Positions 60,702 through 64,000 of a stretch of 64,000 nucleotides of DNA are shown here, one piece after another. This DNA comes from Bacillota bacterium (GTDB lineage Bacteria > Bacillota > Clostridia > Acetivibrionales > DTU013). The position numbers and the translations under genes are program-made. A model generated the notes under the pieces. The model saw only the letters and a program-made list of their open reading frames with translations, was not told the origin of the DNA and did not search any database. The stretch covers positions 62,001 to 126,000 of the forward strand of contig JAEZYU010000038.1 of NCBI GenBank assembly GCA_023418915.1. Reading direction: 5' to 3'. Within the stretch, counting starts at the first letter, position 1; every line of letters begins with the position of its first letter.

Positions 60702-62522
60702 TCAAAGCTTGCTTCTTACTTTTGCTCTCTGTTCAGTATCCAATATTCTTTTACGGAGCCTAATATTCTTTGGTGTCATCTCCACAAGTTCATCATCCGA
60801 TATGAATTCGAGTGCCTGTTCCAGACTCATTATTCTGGCAGGCGTTAGCCTGAGTGCATCATCAGAGCCTGAAGCCCGCATGTTTGTGACATGCTTCTTT
60901 TTACATACATTCACGACTATATCTTCATTTCTGGCATTTTCACCAACAATCATGCCTTCATATACCTTAGTCCCGGGAGATATAAAAAGATTGCCTCTCT
61001 CCTGAGCATTGTACAAACCATATGTTACAGCTTCACCATCTTCCCATGCTACTAACGATCCTCTCTGTCTGCTTGAGATATCGCCCTTGAAAGGTTCATG
61101 GCCATGGAATATATGATTCATTATACCATTGCCCTTTGTGTCGGTCAAAAACTCTGATCTGTAGCCTATAAGCCCTCTGGCCGGTATCTTGAATTCAAGT
61201 CTCATATACCCTTCTGCGGCAGAGTGCATGTTCACCATTTCTGCCTTTCGGGTGCCAAGCTTTTCCATAACAACACCCATGAAATCTTCAGGCACATCTA
61301 TCATCAGCAGTTCGACCGGTTCATATTGGACTCCGTCTATTTCCTTCATGATAACTTTAGGCTTTGACACCTGGAATTCATATCCCTGCCTTCTCATTGT
61401 TTCAATAAGTATGGATAAGTGCAGCTCTCCTCTTCCTGAGACCTTAAAGGAGTCCGCTGTATCACTTTCCTCAACACGAAGACTTACATTGGTCTCCAGT
61501 TCTTTAAAAAGACGATCTCTTAAGTGCCTTGATGTTACATATGTGCCTTCTCTGCCTGCAAATGGGCTGTTGTTGACACTGAAGGTCATACTGATAGTAG
61601 GTTCATCAATATTTACGAATGGCAGCGCTTCAGGTGTTTCCACGTCGCATATCGTTTCTCCAATGTTTATTTCACTGATCCCGGAAACTGCAACAATGTC
61701 ACCCAGCTCAGCCTCTTCGCTCTCAACCCTTTTAAGCCCTTCAAATCTGTACAGCCTGCTGACCTTTGCCTGGTATACGCTTCCATCCTTTTTGCATATA
61801 GCAGCCTGCTGCCCGATCTTTATTCGTCCCCTGTCTATCCTTCCTATCGCAATCCTTCCGACATATTCGTCATAGTCTATGTTTGACACAAGAAGCTGAA
61901 GCGGTTTTCCGATATCACCGGAAGGTGCCGGGACATGATCCTTTATTGTCCTGAAAAGCGGCTCCAGATCCTTTCTTTCATCGTCCAGTCCCAACATTGC
62001 ATAACCTTCTCTTGAAGAAGCATACGCTACAGGAAACTCAAGCTGGTCATCATCTGCGCCCAACTCTATAAATAGATCAAGCACTTCGTCTATAACTTCT
62101 TCAGGTCTTGCTTCAGGTCTGTCTATCTTATTGACGACTACAATCGGCTTTAAGTTCAATTGCAGAGCTTTTCTCAACACAAATCTGGTCTGCGGCATCG
62201 GTCCTTCGAATGCATCGACAAGCAGAAGGACCCCATCTACCATTTTGAGCACACGCTCTACTTCTCCCCCGAAATCCGCATGTCCCGGGGTGTCAACGAT
62301 GTTTATTTTCATCCCCTTATATCTGACCGCTGTATTTTTTGCCAATATGGTGATGCCTCGCTCGCGTTCCAGATCATTGGAATCCATGATGCGTTCCTGC
62401 ACCTGTTCGTTTTCTCTGAATATGCCGCTCTGACGGAGCATTCCATCCACCAGAGTTGTTTTGCCATGATCTACATGAGCAATAATTGCAATATTCCTAA
62501 TGTCTTCTCTCTTGTCTGCCAC
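60702..62522 (-). CDS. typA: Translational GTPase TypA/BipA
   Basis: 606 residues. G1 IAHVDHGKTTLVDGML, G2 ERERGITILAKNTA, G3 VDTPGHADFGGEVERV, G4 NKIDRPEARP. EF-G-like domains II, III and V, and the TypA C-terminal domain follow. It assists ribosome assembly at low temperature and stress. The start is GTG at 62522, with AAGGGA 8 nt upstream; this gives the usual length. The longer frame (62600) adds 26 residues not seen in the family. Confidence 0.95.
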   Translation of the reverse strand: MADKREDIRNIAIIAHVDHGKTTLVDGMLRQSGIFRENEQVQERIMDSNDLERERGITILAKNTAVRYKGMKINIVDTPGHADFGGEVERVLKMVDGVLLLVDAFEGPMPQTRFVLRKALQLNLKPIVVVNKIDRPEARPEEVIDEVLDLFIELGADDDQLEFPVAYASSREGYAMLGLDDERKDLEPLFRTIKDHVPAPSGDIGKPLQLLVSNIDYDEYVGRIAIGRIDRGRIKIGQQAAICKKDGSVYQAKVSRLYRFEGLKRVESEEAELGDIVAVSGISEINIGETICDVETPEALPFVNIDEPTISMTFSVNNSPFAGREGTYVTSRHLRDRLFKELETNVSLRVEESDTADSFKVSGRGELHLSILIETMRRQGYEFQVSKPKVIMKEIDGVQYEPVELLMIDVPEDFMGVVMEKLGTRKAEMVNMHSAAEGYMRLEFKIPARGLIGYRSEFLTDTKGNGIMNHIFHGHEPFKGDISSRQRGSLVAWEDGEAVTYGLYNAQERGNLFISPGTKVYEGMIVGENARNEDIVVNVCKKKHVTNMRASGSDDALRLTPARIMSLEQALEFISDDELVEMTPKNIRLRKRILDTEQRAKVRSKL

Positions 62523-62643
62523 AGTTTTCGTCCCTTCCAGTCTTATATCTGAGCATTTTATTGACTCAGATTCTATTAAATTTGTTGCATTCATACTCAA
62601 CTTTAGTATAATCTAGCCCGGCTTCCCGGATACAACAAGTTAA

Positions 62644-62672
62644 ATTTTAAATTATACAATAAGCAATGTCAA
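62644..62672 (-). promoter_or_regulatory. Sigma-A promoter for typA
   Basis: TTGACA (-35, 62667-62672) and TAAAAT (-10, 62644-62649), spacer 17 bp, on the minus strand. Transcription would start near 62637, leaving a 115-nt leader to the GTG at 62522. This fits the shorter start less strongly than the longer, as both lie downstream. Confidence 0.68.
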
Positions 62673-62751
62673 TAAAATCAAAATCCACACCGCTTTACAC
62701 TTTCGCTGCGGGCACTTAATGACATAAAGCAGCGTCTGCTTTTCTTCGGTT

Positions 62752-62786
62752 ATAAAACACAAACAGGCAGCAAAAATGCTGCCCGT
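62752..62786 (-). terminator. Terminator of the HD-GYP gene
   Basis: On the minus strand ACGGGCAGCA pairs with TGCTGCCTGT around TTTT, and is followed by TTGTGTTTT. It lies 33 bp after the HD-GYP stop, so that gene ends here and typA starts fresh. Confidence 0.8.
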
Positions 62787-62819
62787 CTAATAATATGCTT
62801 ATTATGTATTATGTGTGTT

Positions 62820-64000
62820 CTATTCGAAGCTTGCCGCAGTTTCTAACAGCATATCGCTGTATCCTGTTCCATCGATAAGCTCCAGAAATACCGACACCAC
62901 CTCTGAATCGAACTGTGTCCCGGCTCCATTGAGCAGCTGCTGCCTTGCCTCCTCCAGATTCAACTTCGACCTGTACAGCCTGTCAGACATCATAGCATCA
63001 AATGCATCAGCTACAGAAATTATTCTTGCCAGTAAAGGTATTTCCTCTCCCTTGAGCTTTTCCGGGTAACCAGTGCCATCGATCCTTTCATGGTGACACT
63101 TTACAACAGGTACAACATCCTTGAACATAGAGACAGCCGATAATATTCTGGCACCCTTCAGCGGATGCTTCTGGATTTCCTTGAGCTCCTTGTCGTTCAG
63201 CTTGTCGTTCTTTAGAAGTATATCGTCAGCTGTTCCAATCTTGCCTATGTCATGGAAAATACCACTTATCCTAAGTGTCTCGAGGTCCTCAGGAGACATG
63301 TTCAATGCCTTCCCTATCCTCCTTGAATAATAGGCTACACGGTCTGAATGGCCTCTGGTGTATATATCCTTGGCATCGACTGCCTGCCTCAGAGCCTCGA
63401 TAGTATCCATATACCTCAGCTTCAACTGATCATACGTCTTGTTCAGTTCATCATTCTTCATATTTACCAAAGAATGCAAAAATGCATTATTAATAGATGA
63501 GGCAGCCTGACTTGTGTATATCTCCAGCAGCTTGACACCCTCTTCGGTATTTCTGCCCTCTACATATATCACACCTATCGTCTGATTCATTTCATTATTC
63601 AGCGGAAGTATAACACCATCATCAAGATCGACCTTCTGCTTCGATATTCTGGCGTATCCTATATGCTCCATAAGGGTAGGGCTGAGCATCTCCATGAAAT
63701 GATTTATCTCAGCCTTGAATTTCCCTATACCCTTGAATATGCTTTTATTGCCCTCGGCTATATCGGTGGTGTCATCGACGAGTATAAATGCGTTTTCACT
63801 GTCCACAAGAGGCATCAGCTCCAGCAGTATATCTTCGAGGATCATATCGATCGGCTGCAGTGAATAAATTTTAGGAACTGCCTGCAATATTTCATTTAGA
63901 CCGTCTCTGAATTTTTTTATCGTTCTCATCTGTGAGATCGATTTTATGCCGGATTCAACCAGAAGCAGAAGCTGATCAAAACGGTCGCTCTTTTCGCAGT
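62820..64000 (-). CDS. HD-GYP c-di-GMP phosphodiesterase with DUF3369-like region, 5' end outside the window
   Basis: At least 393 residues. The frame is open to the right edge, reading DRFDQLLLLVESGIKSISQM into MRTIKKFRDGLNEILQ, so the ATG at 63929 is not the true start. The N-terminal visible part matches the DUF3369/GAF region that follows a receiver domain in response regulators; the receiver would lie beyond 64000. The HD-GYP domain follows, with FHDIGKIG and HHERIDGTGYPEKLKGE, both metal and catalytic motifs intact. It hydrolyses c-di-GMP. The receiver is inferred. Confidence 0.88.
   Translation of the reverse strand, partial: CEKSDRFDQLLLLVESGIKSISQMRTIKKFRDGLNEILQAVPKIYSLQPIDMILEDILLELMPLVDSENAFILVDDTTDIAEGNKSIFKGIGKFKAEINHFMEMLSPTLMEHIGYARISKQKVDLDDGVILPLNNEMNQTIGVIYVEGRNTEEGVKLLEIYTSQAASSINNAFLHSLVNMKNDELNKTYDQLKLRYMDTIEALRQAVDAKDIYTRGHSDRVAYYSRRIGKALNMSPEDLETLRISGIFHDIGKIGTADDILLKNDKLNDKELKEIQKHPLKGARILSAVSMFKDVVPVVKCHHERIDGTGYPEKLKGEEIPLLARIISVADAFDAMMSDRLYRSKLNLEEARQQLLNGAGTQFDSEVVSVFLELIDGTGYSDMLLETAASFE

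Noticed and set aside
62522..62600. 26-residue N-terminal extension of TypA
   Set aside because: The family starts just before REDIRNIAIIAHVDHGKTT; GTG at 62522 has its own binding site and gives the usual length.

Overview
The window reads as a chromosomal segment of a spore-forming, Gram-positive anaerobe of the Clostridia. The evidence is an intact pro-sigma-K gene, a Spo0E-like gene, the Firmicutes replicative polymerase PolC, a Trp T-box leader, AGGAGG-type ribosome binding sites with many GTG and TTG starts, and the standard clostridial rpsB-tsf-pyrH-frr-uppS-cdsA-dxr-rseP-ispG-polC-rimP-nusA-infB gene order. No rRNA, tRNA, CRISPR array, prophage or complete insertion sequence was seen. 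Most genes lie on the minus strand.

Layout. 1-4100 (minus): two M16 peptidase-family proteins, lgt, a 50-residue Spo0E-like gene and the first codons of a RodA/FtsW-type gene that runs off the left edge. 4199-5678 (plus): an unannotated small membrane ORF and a membrane diguanylate cyclase. 5709-9428 (minus): a tightly coupled four-gene operon of a YCF48/BNR-type beta-propeller, a YedE-type selenium/sulfur transporter, a cysteine-desulfurase-like enzyme and a DUF3343 protein. Its promoter has a 16-bp perfect palindrome across the spacer. Upstream is a 918-residue MalT-like LuxR regulator. 12354-16757: an MFS transporter, a VanW-like protein, a half-size EamA transporter and an Orn/Lys/Arg-type decarboxylase. 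16918-21077: a MacAB-like ABC export operon with a Yip1-family membrane protein.

21301-43754 is the conserved translation, envelope and isoprenoid block, with a long low-complexity IF2 and an acidic-tailed NusA. 43755-44580 is a non-coding and degenerate stretch with inverted repeats, a MITE-like element and a decayed ORF. 44573-50468 (minus) is a trp operon in the order BADCF with no trpE or trpG, led by a T-box whose specifier is UGG and trailed by a cell-wall amidase. 50643-64000: sigK, a DUF3842 gene, an LTA-synthase-like sulfatase, a PII-like protein coupled to a CPA2 antiporter, a class B PBP with a large insert, a U32 peptidase, an O-methyltransferase, mltG, typA and a truncated HD-GYP protein.

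The best candidate for an undescribed system is the propeller-YedE-desulfurase-DUF3343 operon with its palindromic operator. It looks like a selenium (or sulfur) uptake and handling module with an extracytoplasmic propeller component. The substrate and the propeller's role are inference. Start codons were chosen from visible ribosome binding sites and often differ from the longest open frame. All family assignments come from reading motifs; no database search was run.
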